A stretch of 48,845 bases of DNA, from assembly GCA_020686985.1 (NCBI GenBank), contig JAJEPU010000025.1, positions 1 through 48,845 on the forward strand, written 5' to 3'. The notes beneath the pieces were generated by a model. It ran no database searches, was not told the origin of the DNA, and saw only the letters and a program-made list of their open reading frames with translations. Position numbers and translations under genes: made by a program. Each line of letters opens with the position of its first letter. The stretch's first letter is position 1. This document shows positions 30,301 to 40,714 of the stretch, in pieces. The stretch is from Brotaphodocola catenula (GTDB taxonomy: Bacteria; Bacillota; Clostridia; Lachnospirales; Lachnospiraceae).

Positions 30301-33300
30301 ATGTCCGCCTTGGGATAGAGCTGCTTTGCGATGCGCCCGGAAACAGGGTCCAGCTCCACGCCGTACAGACGGCTGTTTCGCATTTTCTCCGGCAGCATAC
30401 CAAAGAAATTGCCCACACCCATAGACGGCTCCAGAATATTTCCGGTCTCAAATCCCATACGGTTCACCGCTTCATAGATAGCCTGAATGACCGTAGGGCT
30501 GGTGTAATGGGCGTTGAGGGTAGAGCTTCTGGCGGCGGCATATTCCTCCGGGGTCAGCAGTTCTTTTAGCTGGGCATACTCTAAAGCCCATGCCGGTTTC
30601 TCCGGGTCAAACGCATCAGAGAGACCGCCCCAGCCCACATATCGAGAAAGAACCTCCTGCTGTTCGGGGCTTGCCTGCTGTCCGGCAGCTTCCAGCTCTT
30701 TCAGCAAACGAATCGCATTGACATTTGCCTGGAACTTGGCTTTCGGACCGCCCTCACCCAAATGCTCATCTGTAATGCGGAAGTTTTTTGCATTGCGGCG
30801 CAGGTTAGCCTTGTATTCCTCATAAGATGCTTCCTCGGCAGCTTTGACATTGGGAAAGGTCTGCCACTGGCCATTGACCTGAATGGAAACCGGGTGTTCA
30901 TCCAACACTTCCTCAAAGGTTTTCTCCGGCTCAGTCACAGGGGCTGGCGGCTCCGGCTCCTCGATATGCAGTCGTTCCACCACCACATCATAAGGCAGAT
31001 TGTTCTTATCGCCCGGATAGACGGCCATGGTCTCGGAATGGAAGGTCGGGGATTCGGTAGCCGGTTGGGGCTGTTCCTGTCCAAAACCGTCCTGCTGACG
31101 GGCATACATCCCGCGCAGCAAAGGCGCAACCTCATCCCAGCGGAAATACAGCATAGCCAGACGCTTTTCCTCTGCATCCATGACTTCCAGTTCTATGCCC
31201 TGTGCCGTGGTACGGTAATCGGCAATATCGTCGGTCTCCAGATTCCGTGTCTCAATCTCACCGGAATAGGCCCTGCTCAGCCAGTAGGCGATCTCGCTGT
31301 TGCTCCTGCCGGATTGCAGCAGTGTGGAAATCTGCTTTTTATCCGCTTCATCCATCAGTCCATGAGCCAATACATCCCGCAAGTCCTGATCTGCCTTGTC
31401 CGGGTCAGTAGGAAGAAACTCGGTATAGTAAGCATTGCGGCGGTCTGCCCGAAGCAGCTGCTCGAACTGTTCTTTGCGCTCTGCCCGGTAGATGGGATAT
31501 ACCATCCCGGTGGGCAGAAGCTGTACGGTGTCCTCCCGCAGCTCGGTGATCTGATAGGCGTCATCCTCGATATACACGGTATCGCCCACGGCATAGACCG
31601 GGGCGGCTGGGTCATAGGAGGTTCTTTGCGGAATTGGGCGGCGAACTGCGTCATATTCCTCATCGGAAATGGAAACTTCGGAAGTCTGCTCTGTCTCGGC
31701 ATCTGCAATCTGCTCTGCATCTGACCTCACCTGTTGGATAAACGGATCATTGTCCAGTTTTTCCGGGTCTGCCACCTGGCCGTTGACAATCCCTCTTTCC
31801 TCCAGAGCTTCCCGGATGGCGATTGGGTCGATGTTGTCAAAACGATCCTGTTCTTCTTCGGTATAAAACCGTTCCTCCTGAATGAGCTGGGCAAGCCTGC
31901 GCTGTACCTTCGGCCAGGGCAGCTGCGTTTCCTCCGGGCTGCCGGCACGGACAACGAACAGGCTGTTGCTGTTACTGCCGCCGTATTCCTGAGCCAGCCA
32001 TGCGGCGGTATCTTTTTCTCTTGCATGGTCTTTCATATAGCGGACAACAGCGTGTTTACTCTCGATATTGCCGTTCCATGCACAAAGGACAGTATCAATA
32101 TCTTCCTGAGAAAGAGGGCGCAGAAGCTCATGGAGCTTTGGATAGGTCTCGTCGATCACTTCCCGGTGCAGACGCTGACGGAACTCCGGCACATCCGAAT
32201 AGAGTCGGATCAGCTCCATATCCTTAGAACCAAGAACCGCACGGCGCACAGCGGCATTGCCCTCGATGACAGCATTTTCACGGTCAGAATGCCCGCAGGC
32301 ATTGCGGTATGCGGCATCCTCGGAAATAGCGGCAGTCACCACAGGCTTATACTGCTCAAACTGCTCCCGAAGGATAGGCTTTGGCGTTTCTTTCTCCACC
32401 TCCGGCTGCTGTGTTTGAATGGCATCTTCTTCGGCCAGTTCCTTTTCAGACTGGATTTTGTCATACTGCGCCTGTTCCTGTTCGGTAAGATAGCGGTCTT
32501 TCTGGACAAGTGAGGTAATGCGCTTGGCAACCTTTTCCCAGTTCAAGTGAACATCCGGGCAGTCCTGCTTTTTATAGTGCAGTCCTTTCCCATCGTGATC
32601 TTCGCCGCTGTGTGTTGCACCGGACAAGGCATGAGAGCGTCCGCCAATGCCATACTCGTCTTTGAGGAATCTCACTTTCTCCTTATCCGTATGGTTTGCC
32701 ATGAAAAACGCATAGATACGGCCTTTTCCACCGGCGAAACTGCTTCCGCCGGTCATGGCGGCGTCGATCTCATCCTCGGTAATAAAGTGCTGGACGGTTG
32801 GCACTTGGGAAAGCTCTGAAGAAAAGGTCCTGCGGGGCAGGTCAAGGTCCTTCAGGTTCTCCCAGATCTCCCTCGGTCTATGATAGTGAAAACGCAACAG
32901 GTCACGGTCCTGCTGATAGGCAGTCCAGAAGGCAGCGTATTCTTCCTTGAGGGTCTTGCGAAACTCCGGGCTGTTCAGCTGCTCGGCAAGCCATTCTGTT
33001 TCTGTCGGAAACCCATTGCGCTGGATACTCGACAGGCAGGACAAATATCCGGCTTCTCTGGCTTCCTCGCTGAAATCGTGGTACAGATACCAGAGCTTTT
33101 CTGAAAGGAGGGAGCGTTCATAGCTTGCCGCTTCCGCAAGCTCCACATTGGAGGCAAACTGGCCGCTCTCCAAAAGCTCCCCGATACGCTCTGCGGCGCT
33201 CTCCCAGGAAATGACCTGGGCAGACCTGTCATAACGGACAGACTTCCCGTGGGAAAGATGGATACCATCCTCGGCATACCATGCGCTCACACTGCCAAGG

Positions 33301-34661
33301 CCATTGCCGCCGTGGTACAGCGTTTTCAGTATCTCGGCAATCTCAGCGGTGGTTTTCTGCTTTTCAAAGGCTGCAACCACACGCTCCCTTTGACGGTCTG
33401 TATTGCCGCCCAAACGCAGCACATGGTCGATGTCATTTTGGGCAAAAGAAAAAGCAGAGGATGTATGCGCTACATGCTCTGCTTCATCTATGGATTGGAT
33501 CTGTTCCGCTTCGGAGAGGAACAGGTTTAGAGTCAGCTGTTGATAAGCTCCGCCATCAGGATTTCCTCGGCCTGAGCTTTGCAGGTGTTCATCAGCCCCA
33601 CCCACTTCATGGGATCGCTGGCTTTCAGTTCCTCGGTGGCTCCCGCTTCCTTCGCCAGCTGGGGCATCATCTGCTCCAGTCTGCTCTGGGCGGTCTCGTC
33701 GATCTCCAGAAGGTGCGGGTACAGCTTCTCGCTCAGCAACATCTGGTTGTAGAGGATGGGACGATGTTCCTTCAGGTAGGTTTTCCTCATCCTGCCGTAC
33801 TTGCCCAGGGGTTTCTCCGGCTGCTGGCTCAACTTCAGGTCGGGAATCAGATAGTCTCCGTTCTGGATATAGGTCATGGGATTGTTCATCTTGTTTGCTC
33901 CTTTCTTGGTTGGCTTCGCGCTCTGCATTTCGGACGGTAACGCCGATCTGCCTCAGCACCTGCTGGTTGATCTGGCTGACCGCTGTTCCCAGCGCCCCGA
34001 TGGTGGACGGGGTATTGAAATCAAAGATTGCCATGAAATCTTCGTGGTCGAAGTAGCGTTCCGGCTCCAGTCCACAGCGGGACATCAAAGCGTAAGTGAT
34101 GCTGACGGTGGCGGCTGCCTTGAACTGCACTCCGATGTTATACTCATCATATTCCTCCAAAAAGGAACCGTCAACGATATAGAAGAAGTCCTGCTGATGC
34201 TCCGTCCAATATTCCTCGGCCAGTTTTCCAGCTACCTCCGTGAGCTGTCCGGCAAGATCATCACCGGAAACATCATAGGTGCGCTCCAGCATGGCCTGCA
34301 CGGAATCCAGATGGCGCTCCTCCAGCTGCCACAGCCAGGGAGTGCGGGAATGTTCACGGGTTCCGGTGTCGGAAATATCAAAAACATAGCGCAGGCGGGG
34401 TCTGTCCCCGGAATCGTCCACCAGAGCGATTCCCTTGGAGCCGCGCCTTACATACCGGCCCATCTTTTCATTCCACAAATCGTACTCTGCACAGGCGGTA
34501 GCGTCCGGGCGCTGGGCGTAGATCATCAGCTGCTCATGGAACGGGTACTTGTAAAGTCGGGCTGCCGTAGTAAGGAACCCTGCCCATTCCTGCCAGCTTC
34601 CAGTGAGTTGCGTTGCCACTTTCTCCGCCATCTGTGCATATAGTTCAGCTTTGGTTGGCAT
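27360..34661 (-). CDS. Giant DNA methylase-helicase of the ICE, exon 1
   Basis: Exon 1 encodes 2,434 residues; with exon 2 the protein has about 2,929. Order: an ArdC-like N-terminal domain (YPFHEQLMIYAQRPDAT near 38-54), a disordered Glu/Arg/Ser/Pro-rich linker (about 258-376, which overlaps tnpV), unknown repeats, an N6-adenine-methylase-like domain with EPSMGVGNF near 1414 and NVPFG near 1477, and an SNF2/DEAH helicase with HEVGAGKT near 2084, VDEAHN near 2252 and ATGTPVSNS. Such proteins are a mark of this ICE family and may protect or unwind transferred DNA. GGAGG lies before the ATG. A group II intron splits it between helicase motifs. Confidence 0.92.
33533..33889 (-). CDS. tnpV: TnpV, nested in another frame of the methylase-helicase gene
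   Basis: A 118-residue protein matching the transposon-encoded TnpV family (start MNNPMTYIQNGDYLIPDL, then KYGRMRKTYLKEH and a C-terminal helix LMNTCKAQAEEILM). It has its own AAAGGAG site 8 bases before the ATG. It lies fully within exon 1 of the giant gene, same strand, other frame. There the giant protein reads as a low-complexity linker, as expected for a stretch not selected for structure. TnpV function is not established; it is linked to recombination modules in Tn4451-type elements. Confidence 0.83.
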   Translation of the reverse strand: MNNPMTYIQNGDYLIPDLKLSQQPEKPLGKYGRMRKTYLKEHRPILYNQMLLSEKLYPHLLEIDETAQSRLEQMMPQLAKEAGATEELKASDPMKWVGLMNTCKAQAEEILMAELINS

Positions 34662-34738
34662 AGTGTTCTGTCCTCCTTTCGGTTTTGGGGTAAAAGGTGG
34701 GGTAGCATATTGCCACCCCATCCCTGCGACTATGGTGT

Positions 34739-34954
34739 TTACTGGTCAAAATCCGGGTACAACTCCAGCTCGGCAAACTCGGCATCACTCATGGCCTGGA
34801 GCTTGCCCAGTGCGCTGTCTGTCAACTCCCGCAGCTCGGTTTCCTCCGGCGAAAGCTCGCCGCGCATCTCACGCAGACTGTCAATCAGCCCGGTGCGGCT
34901 GCCGGTATTGTAAATGCACATCAGGTTCATTTCCTCAAAAGTAAAGTTTCCCAT
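34739..34954 (-). CDS. TTRAP, putative transposon-transfer assisting protein
   Basis: A 71-residue acidic protein with the family pattern TFEEMNLMCIYNTGSRTGLI and the LYPDFD end. It is a constant small gene of Tn1549-type ICEs, of unknown mechanism. GGGAGA lies before the ATG, which overlaps the end of the upstream primase-ArdC gene. The giant gene follows after 77 bases. Confidence 0.88.
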   Translation of the reverse strand: MGNFTFEEMNLMCIYNTGSRTGLIDSLREMRGELSPEETELRELTDSALGKLQAMSDAEFAELELYPDFDQ

Positions 34955-34955
34955 A

Positions 34956-37900
34956 TCAAATCTCCCTTTCCGCACTCTTTTTGGGCGCTGTCTTTTTGTG
35001 TTCTGCCTTGGGCTGGCTTTTCAGCTGCTCCATGACGGACTTTTTCTTTTCCCGTTCCTCCCGATGGGCAGCGGCAGCCAGATCCATCAGGGAAATGGGC
35101 TGACCGCTGCGGGCCTGCTGTTCCAGCTCTGCCACCGTAGGCTCTTTTGCGCCATTGTTGATGATACCGTCGATCATGCCGTAATCGTCCTCCACGGCCA
35201 TCTCCGCATTTTTCAGCGGATTTTCCGGCAGGAATCCGGGGATCTGGGTAAAACCAACACTGTCACAGTAATGACAGGATACCTTACCATCCTGCTTGAT
35301 CGCAACGATGTCACTGACACTCATAGAAGGACTGTGAAAATCCGCCGGTTTTTGCAGATTAAACTGCTCATATAGTTTTTCCAGCTGCTCCGGTACCGTG
35401 CCAGACTCCCTCAGCGGAGCAGTGTAAATGAGATCATAATTGCTGCGGTCTATGGAAATGTCATGGAACTTTAACCAATCCAGATTCATAAAGCGCACAT
35501 TCTGCGGATCGTCACGGCTCACCTGATAGATGGCAAAGCAATCTCTGTTCTGGGATAGAAATGCCTGTTCGCGTTCCTGCTGATGTTCCTGACGCTCCAT
35601 GACCTTTTCGTGGAACTGAGGGCTTTTCTCCCATTCCTCACGGTCCACGCCAAAAAGACCGCCATGATCCATGATTTCCTGCGGGTCAAACACCATGCTC
35701 TCCGTATTGTCCTCATGCAGCACATAGACGGTCAAACCGGCGGCATCCAGTTCCAGCGCCCGTTCTCTGGTAACAGGGAGCATCCCATCATAGGAGTAGC
35801 CGTATTCCTGCATATCTGGTGTGGAGACCTGCTCATCCGGCATGGGGTATTCATCCAGTGCCTGCTCCTGTGCTTCCGGCAGCTGGGAAGAAGCAGCCAT
35901 CTGACTGGCCTCTGCCTGCATCTGCTGGTAGGCAGCTTCCTGCAAGGTCTCAATCATGGACAACGGTACGTATTTTACCGAGTCTCTGCCCAAATCATTG
36001 TCATCACAAATCTGGAGAACTGCCTTCATGCGGGAAATCTCCGGCATATCCAGCTGACCACCATCCAGCTCTTTCATGGACGCGGCATCGTAAAGGGTAT
36101 AGTCCCAGCCGCTGTCACAGGACTGGATATGAAGATAGGTGGCATCGTCAACCAGAAACAAAGCCTCCTGCTGGTTGGCATCCGCCCCCAGCACTTCCAT
36201 TTCCGGCATGGCCGCAGCCAGTTCCTTTACCGCTTTTTGCACCAACGGATTATCACGGTAATAGTCGATTGCCTGGATGGTGTCCAGGTCAATGGTCTGG
36301 CCGGTCAAAATCGGAAAAGGTCCTTCATAGTCGCTTCCGTCTTTCAGCTCAAAACCAATGCCCTTGATCCCGTTCATTCGTTCTGCCGGAATCTCCTGAT
36401 AAATGCGGATTGCTTCCTCCAAAGACAGGTTATCGTGGTATTCTCCGAGGTTTGGAAACTCCATGCACTCTGCTACATAGTAGGTCAGATTGCCGGTTGG
36501 CTGCTCTATCGGGGCGGTTTCCGGCTCTGCCTTTGCATGGGGATCAATCCCACGCTCTTTGCATATTTCCTTATAGTGGCGCTCAATGTCAGAGATCAAA
36601 GTGCCGGAGGTCTTATTGATGGTCTCCAAACTGGCTCTCAGCTCTTTCAGTTCCTTGCCCTGACTCCAGCTTGCAATATAGCCGAAGCTGTTTTCTCCGG
36701 TCTCAATGCCAAAATATTTGCAGACCGCATAGGAGATGCTTTCAGCCTCCACTTCCTCCGTGTGGCGGTCTTTCCTCTGTTCTTGCAAAAACTGGGTGAG
36801 GGTAGAAAAGCCGCCAACAAAATTCAGCCCTTCTTCCTCGGTCAGCATCAGGCGTCCATCTTCCGCCAGCTCCAGCGGCTCTGTCAGCAGAACGGAACCT
36901 GCATGGTTTACAACTACTTGTTCTTCTACACAGACCGGCTCTCCGGGGTCGTAGTCAGAACCGCGCAGGTCATAGCAATAAACGCCCTCCGGCAGATTAT
37001 CACGGACAATCCGCCCATTGGAGAACAGACCGGGTTTATCAAACAGCTCGATCTCCTGATATTGCTCGTCATTGGCAATCTGAATCTTTTTCTGATTGTG
37101 GAGCTTGCTGTGGGCAATCTCGTGCACTGTGGCCGAAACCGTCTGCACCTCACTCATGCCCTGACGAATGGCGATTTTCTGATGATCGGCAGAAAAATAG
37201 CCGTCCGTATCGGCGGCCATTGCTTCAATGGTGATCGGCACCGGTGCGCTGCGGCGCAGGGCCTCCATGAATGCCTCATAATTTGGCACATTGCCGGAAA
37301 GGGAGGAAGCAAGCTCAGGCAAAGGTTTCCCGTCGGTCTGGCTCACATCAAAGACCTTGACCGGACGAAACATGGGGATTTCGATTTCTTTTTCCTCTGT
37401 GACGATCTTTCCGTCTTTATCCAGAATCGGAGCCTTGGTATCCGGGTCCAGCTTCTGCTCCTCGATTTTCTTCTTATACGGTGTGGGGGCGATGATGGTA
37501 ATGCCATGCTCGCCCTTTTTTACATGACGCTCAAACTGGTCTTTCCACTTATTGTATCCGGCTACCAATGTAGCGTCCGGCTTCTGCATATAGATGAGCA
37601 TGGTGTTGTTTACCGAATAGCGGTGGAAGCGGGACATGACGGACAGATAGCGCATATACTTTTCGCTCTCAAACAGTTCCTTGATGCCCTGCTCGATGCC
37701 ATCTGTGATTTCCCTTAGCCGCTCTCGGTTGGTGGGTTTGTTCTCAGCCATGATTTTCAATCTCCTTTCCAATTGTGTGATTTCTGCTGTGTGTTCTGCA
37801 ATCCATGCCTTTTGTTCTTCTTCACTTTCATAAAGAAAAAGGTCCAGCAGGTACTCTACATAGGTTTCCTTCTGGATCGCTTCCACAAAACGGGGGTGCA

Positions 37901-38324
37901 GTTCTTCCTCCGGTGTCCGGGGAGAATGGTCGATCTCCCATTTTTTCAGCAGATGGTGGTAATCGGACAGTACGCGATAACACCGCTGCCGGTCCTCCCG
38001 AAACTTTTGTGCCTCGGTTTTCTGCCGGACATACCTCCTGCGGGGAGGGGCCTGACTGTCGTAGATCAGGCCAAAGTCCTGTGCCAGTTTCTCCGCCGCT
38101 TCTTTTGGGGAGAGATTAAAGAGCTTTGCGGTAAAGTCGATCACATCCCCATCTGCACCGCAGCCAAAGCAGTGGAACCGCTGGTCTACCTTCATGCTGG
38201 GGTTCTTATCATCGTGAAAGGGACAGCAGGCCATACCATTTCGTTTGACCTCGATCCCATAAAACGCTGCCACTTCTCTGGTGCTGACTGACAGCTTGAC
38301 TGCTTCAAATACATTCTCTGCCAT
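34956..38324 (-). CDS. Fused CHC2 zinc-finger and ArdC-like antirestriction/metalloprotease protein
   Basis: A 1,122-residue frame joining two proteins that are usually separate. Residues 1-190 have a CHC2 primase-type zinc finger (CCPFHDDKNPS and FHCFGCGADGD). From 192 an ArdC-like protein follows: ssDNA-binding domain (FHRYSVNNTMLIYMQKPDAT), a zinc-metalloprotease motif HEIAH, then YodL/DUF4316-like regions and a basic tail. A strong GGAG site and ATG lie exactly at residue 192. ArdC proteins shield incoming DNA from restriction. Either the fused form, the separate 931-residue form, or both may be made. Confidence 0.88.
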   Translation of the reverse strand: MAENVFEAVKLSVSTREVAAFYGIEVKRNGMACCPFHDDKNPSMKVDQRFHCFGCGADGDVIDFTAKLFNLSPKEAAEKLAQDFGLIYDSQAPPRRRYVRQKTEAQKFREDRQRCYRVLSDYHHLLKKWEIDHSPRTPEEELHPRFVEAIQKETYVEYLLDLFLYESEEEQKAWIAEHTAEITQLERRLKIMAENKPTNRERLREITDGIEQGIKELFESEKYMRYLSVMSRFHRYSVNNTMLIYMQKPDATLVAGYNKWKDQFERHVKKGEHGITIIAPTPYKKKIEEQKLDPDTKAPILDKDGKIVTEEKEIEIPMFRPVKVFDVSQTDGKPLPELASSLSGNVPNYEAFMEALRRSAPVPITIEAMAADTDGYFSADHQKIAIRQGMSEVQTVSATVHEIAHSKLHNQKKIQIANDEQYQEIELFDKPGLFSNGRIVRDNLPEGVYCYDLRGSDYDPGEPVCVEEQVVVNHAGSVLLTEPLELAEDGRLMLTEEEGLNFVGGFSTLTQFLQEQRKDRHTEEVEAESISYAVCKYFGIETGENSFGYIASWSQGKELKELRASLETINKTSGTLISDIERHYKEICKERGIDPHAKAEPETAPIEQPTGNLTYYVAECMEFPNLGEYHDNLSLEEAIRIYQEIPAERMNGIKGIGFELKDGSDYEGPFPILTGQTIDLDTIQAIDYYRDNPLVQKAVKELAAAMPEMEVLGADANQQEALFLVDDATYLHIQSCDSGWDYTLYDAASMKELDGGQLDMPEISRMKAVLQICDDNDLGRDSVKYVPLSMIETLQEAAYQQMQAEASQMAASSQLPEAQEQALDEYPMPDEQVSTPDMQEYGYSYDGMLPVTRERALELDAAGLTVYVLHEDNTESMVFDPQEIMDHGGLFGVDREEWEKSPQFHEKVMERQEHQQEREQAFLSQNRDCFAIYQVSRDDPQNVRFMNLDWLKFHDISIDRSNYDLIYTAPLRESGTVPEQLEKLYEQFNLQKPADFHSPSMSVSDIVAIKQDGKVSCHYCDSVGFTQIPGFLPENPLKNAEMAVEDDYGMIDGIINNGAKEPTVAELEQQARSGQPISLMDLAAAAHREEREKKKSVMEQLKSQPKAEHKKTAPKKSAEREI
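37749..37768 (-). promoter_or_regulatory. Internal ribosome binding site and start for the ArdC-like protein
   Basis: AAAGGAG followed after 10 bases by an in-frame ATG reading MAENKPTNRERLREITDG, which looks like the normal start of the ArdC-like protein. Initiation here gives 931 residues (34956-37751). Confidence 0.65.
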
Positions 38325-38330
38325 GTGCCT

Positions 38331-38609
38331 TTAACCGCTGGGCTTTCTCACAGGAGGCTGGTATCCGGCAGCTTTCGCACGCTCACTGGCAGCTTTGCGG
38401 CGTTCTGCGCTATATGGCTCCCGGACTGATACACACCGCTTGGGGACGGTAAAGTTATGGGCGTCCTTTCGAGTGATCTGGTCGGGGTGCTTTTTTGCCA
38501 GCAAATCCAGCTTCTCCATCAGACGGGGATCATGGGTATAGATCTCAGCCATTGGTTCTGCCTGATTATAGAGAAGAATGGTTTCCCGTTCCACTAAAGA
38601 GAGCTTCAT
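38331..38609 (-). CDS. Small basic ICE protein of unknown function (92 aa)
   Basis: A 92-residue protein with a helical first half (LSLVERETILLYNQAEP) and a basic, Arg/Lys-rich second half that could bind nucleic acid. I recognise it as a regular neighbour of topB in such ICEs but not as a named family. Its ATG overlaps the topB stop codon, and the CHC2 gene starts six bases after its end. Confidence 0.75.
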   Translation of the reverse strand: MKLSLVERETILLYNQAEPMAEIYTHDPRLMEKLDLLAKKHPDQITRKDAHNFTVPKRCVSVREPYSAERRKAASERAKAAGYQPPVRKPSG

Positions 38610-40714
38610 CGGCTGCCTCCTTTCCGCTGATCAAATTCCAGCTTAAAGTTGGCGTACTGTCCATCGTCCTCCAAAACCACAGCGGCATCGTAGGTCTTTC
38701 CGGTTTTCTCCGAATATAGGCCCGTCACACGGACACGGCCATCGTTAAGCAGTGCAGACACCACAGCCTTGGTCGGCTGTTTTTTCTTGGCAGCCCACCA
38801 TTTGTTATTTTTCCAGATTGCAAATTTGCAAGAATCATTCTGACAGAAGAAGCCTTTTTGCAGTTCTGCAACTTCACCGCCGCAGCGAGGGCATTTGCCC
38901 ACCACCTCACGGGGCGGAGTGAACAGGTACTCAGTTCCCTTGATGACCTGATAAGTTCCTACCAGATCTTTCAGCATGGTGCTGATCCCGTCCAAAAACT
39001 CCTCCGGGGCAAGCTGCCCGCGCTCGATCTCTCCCAGTCGGTACTCCCACTCGGCAGTCAGAAGCGGCGATTGCAGTTGTTCCGGCAGAACGGTGATCAG
39101 GGAAACTGCATCGTGGGAAGGGAGAAGCTGCACCGTTTTCCTGCTCTTTTTTCGTTCCAGAAAACCGGCAGATACCAGCTTTTCCAAAATACCGGCACGG
39201 GTGGCCGGTGTCCCCAGACCTTTTCGCTCGGCATCCTCCGGCATATCCTCTTTTCCGGCAGTCTCCATCGCGGACAACAGGGTGTCCTCCGTAAAGTGCT
39301 GGGGCGGACTGCTTTTGCCTTCTTTGACGATTGCCGCAGAAACCGAAAGGGTCTGTCCTTCAGTCAGCTCCGGCAGGGCTTTCTCTGCACCCTCTTTTTT
39401 CGGCTCTGCATCCTTCGTTTTGGCACGGTAAGCGTCCTCCAGTGCTTTCCATCCGGGGTGCTTCACCGTTTTTCCTTTGGCGGTAAATTCCCCACCGGCA
39501 CACGCTGCAATCACAACGGTTTCCGAATAGATATGGGGCTGGGCTACGGCGCACATCAGACGCAGAGCCACCAGCTCCAGCACCGCTTTTTCTCCCGCAG
39601 GAAGGGCAGAAAGGTCTGCGTCCTTGAGATTTCTGGTAGGGATTACTGCGTGGTGGTCGGTTACTTTCTTATCGTTGATTACCGTCTGCGGATCACAGGT
39701 AATGGCGATTCCTTTGCGAAACGGCATAGCATTGGCAACCAGATTCACCAGCACCGGCAGGCTGTCTGCCATATCGCCAGTCAGATAGCGGCTGTCAGTA
39801 CGGGGATAGGTGCAGAGCTTCTTTTCATACAGGCTTTGCAGATAGTCCAGGGTCTGCTGGGCTGTAAATCCAAGCAGGCGGTTGGCATCTCTTTGCAGAG
39901 TAGTCAGGTCATAGAGGGCAGGCGGCTTTTCGGACTTTTCCTTGCATTCCACCTTTTTGATTGTGACATTTACACCCTGACAGGCTTCTTTCAGCTGCTC
40001 AGCAGCAGCCTTATCCGCCATGCGCTCCCCGGATACGGTAAGACCGGGCAGCTCCAGCGCCACGGTATAAAAGGGAATCGGCTTAAAGGTGTCGATCTCA
40101 GCTTCTCGCTGAACAATAAGCGCCAGCGTCGGGGACATCACGCGCCCGATGTTGAGGGTTCGGTGATACAGCACGGAAAAAAGCCTTGTCGCATTGATCC
40201 CCACCAGCCAGTCGGCCTTGGCACGGCAGAGGGCAGCATCCCGAAGTCCGTCATAGTCCGCACCGGGGCGCAGGTTTGCAAAGCCTTCCCTTATGGCGGA
40301 GTCTTCCATCGAAGAAATCCAGAGCCTTTTCATCGGCTTCTTGCAACCTGCCAGCTCATAGACGCTACGGAAGATCATCTCGCCCTCGCGTCCGGCATCA
40401 CAGGCATTTACCACTTCCGTCACATCCGGGGCATTCATCAGCTTTTTGAGAATATCAAACTGCTTTTTCTTATCTTTTCCTACCACCATCTGCCAATGTT
40501 CCGGCAGGATAGGCAGATCATCATATCGCCACTTGGCATACTTGGGATCATAACTGTCTGCATCCGCAAGACCGGCCAGATGGCCCACGCACCAGCTGAC
40601 ACGCCAGCCGTTTCCCTCCAGATAGCCGTCCTTACGAGCAGTCGCGCCGATCACGGCGGCCAGACTTTGTGCAACCGATGGTTTTTCAGCGATTACAAGC
40701 TTATATCTCATCAT
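38606..40714 (-). CDS. topB: DNA topoisomerase III (TopB-type)
   Basis: A 702-residue type IA topoisomerase. The Toprim domain has NACDAGREGE (105-112), the catalytic Tyr303 lies in TYPRTDSRYL, and a C-terminal zinc ribbon (CPRCGG and CQNDSC, about 615-640) is followed by a TopoIII-type tail. ICE-borne TopB enzymes help separate or relax DNA during transfer. The gene overlaps its upstream neighbour by 14 bases, so translation is coupled. Length is normal and it looks intact. Confidence 0.95.
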   Translation of the reverse strand: MMRYKLVIAEKPSVAQSLAAVIGATARKDGYLEGNGWRVSWCVGHLAGLADADSYDPKYAKWRYDDLPILPEHWQMVVGKDKKKQFDILKKLMNAPDVTEVVNACDAGREGEMIFRSVYELAGCKKPMKRLWISSMEDSAIREGFANLRPGADYDGLRDAALCRAKADWLVGINATRLFSVLYHRTLNIGRVMSPTLALIVQREAEIDTFKPIPFYTVALELPGLTVSGERMADKAAAEQLKEACQGVNVTIKKVECKEKSEKPPALYDLTTLQRDANRLLGFTAQQTLDYLQSLYEKKLCTYPRTDSRYLTGDMADSLPVLVNLVANAMPFRKGIAITCDPQTVINDKKVTDHHAVIPTRNLKDADLSALPAGEKAVLELVALRLMCAVAQPHIYSETVVIAACAGGEFTAKGKTVKHPGWKALEDAYRAKTKDAEPKKEGAEKALPELTEGQTLSVSAAIVKEGKSSPPQHFTEDTLLSAMETAGKEDMPEDAERKGLGTPATRAGILEKLVSAGFLERKKSRKTVQLLPSHDAVSLITVLPEQLQSPLLTAEWEYRLGEIERGQLAPEEFLDGISTMLKDLVGTYQVIKGTEYLFTPPREVVGKCPRCGGEVAELQKGFFCQNDSCKFAIWKNNKWWAAKKKQPTKAVVSALLNDGRVRVTGLYSEKTGKTYDAAVVLEDDGQYANFKLEFDQRKGGSR

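Noticed and set aside
29109-30569. 486-codon plus-strand open frame opposite the methylase domain
   Set aside because: It is a shadow of the methylase-helicase coding strand, without any known domain.
23478-34661. The split helicase as a pseudogene broken by insertion
   Set aside because: The insert is a complete group II intron and its removal restores the conserved frame, so the gene is probably functional after splicing.
35583-38291. Long plus-strand open frames opposite the CHC2-ArdC gene (711 and 172 codons)
   Set aside because: Both are antisense to a clear domain-bearing gene. They arise from codon bias and show no ribosome binding site or recognisable domain.
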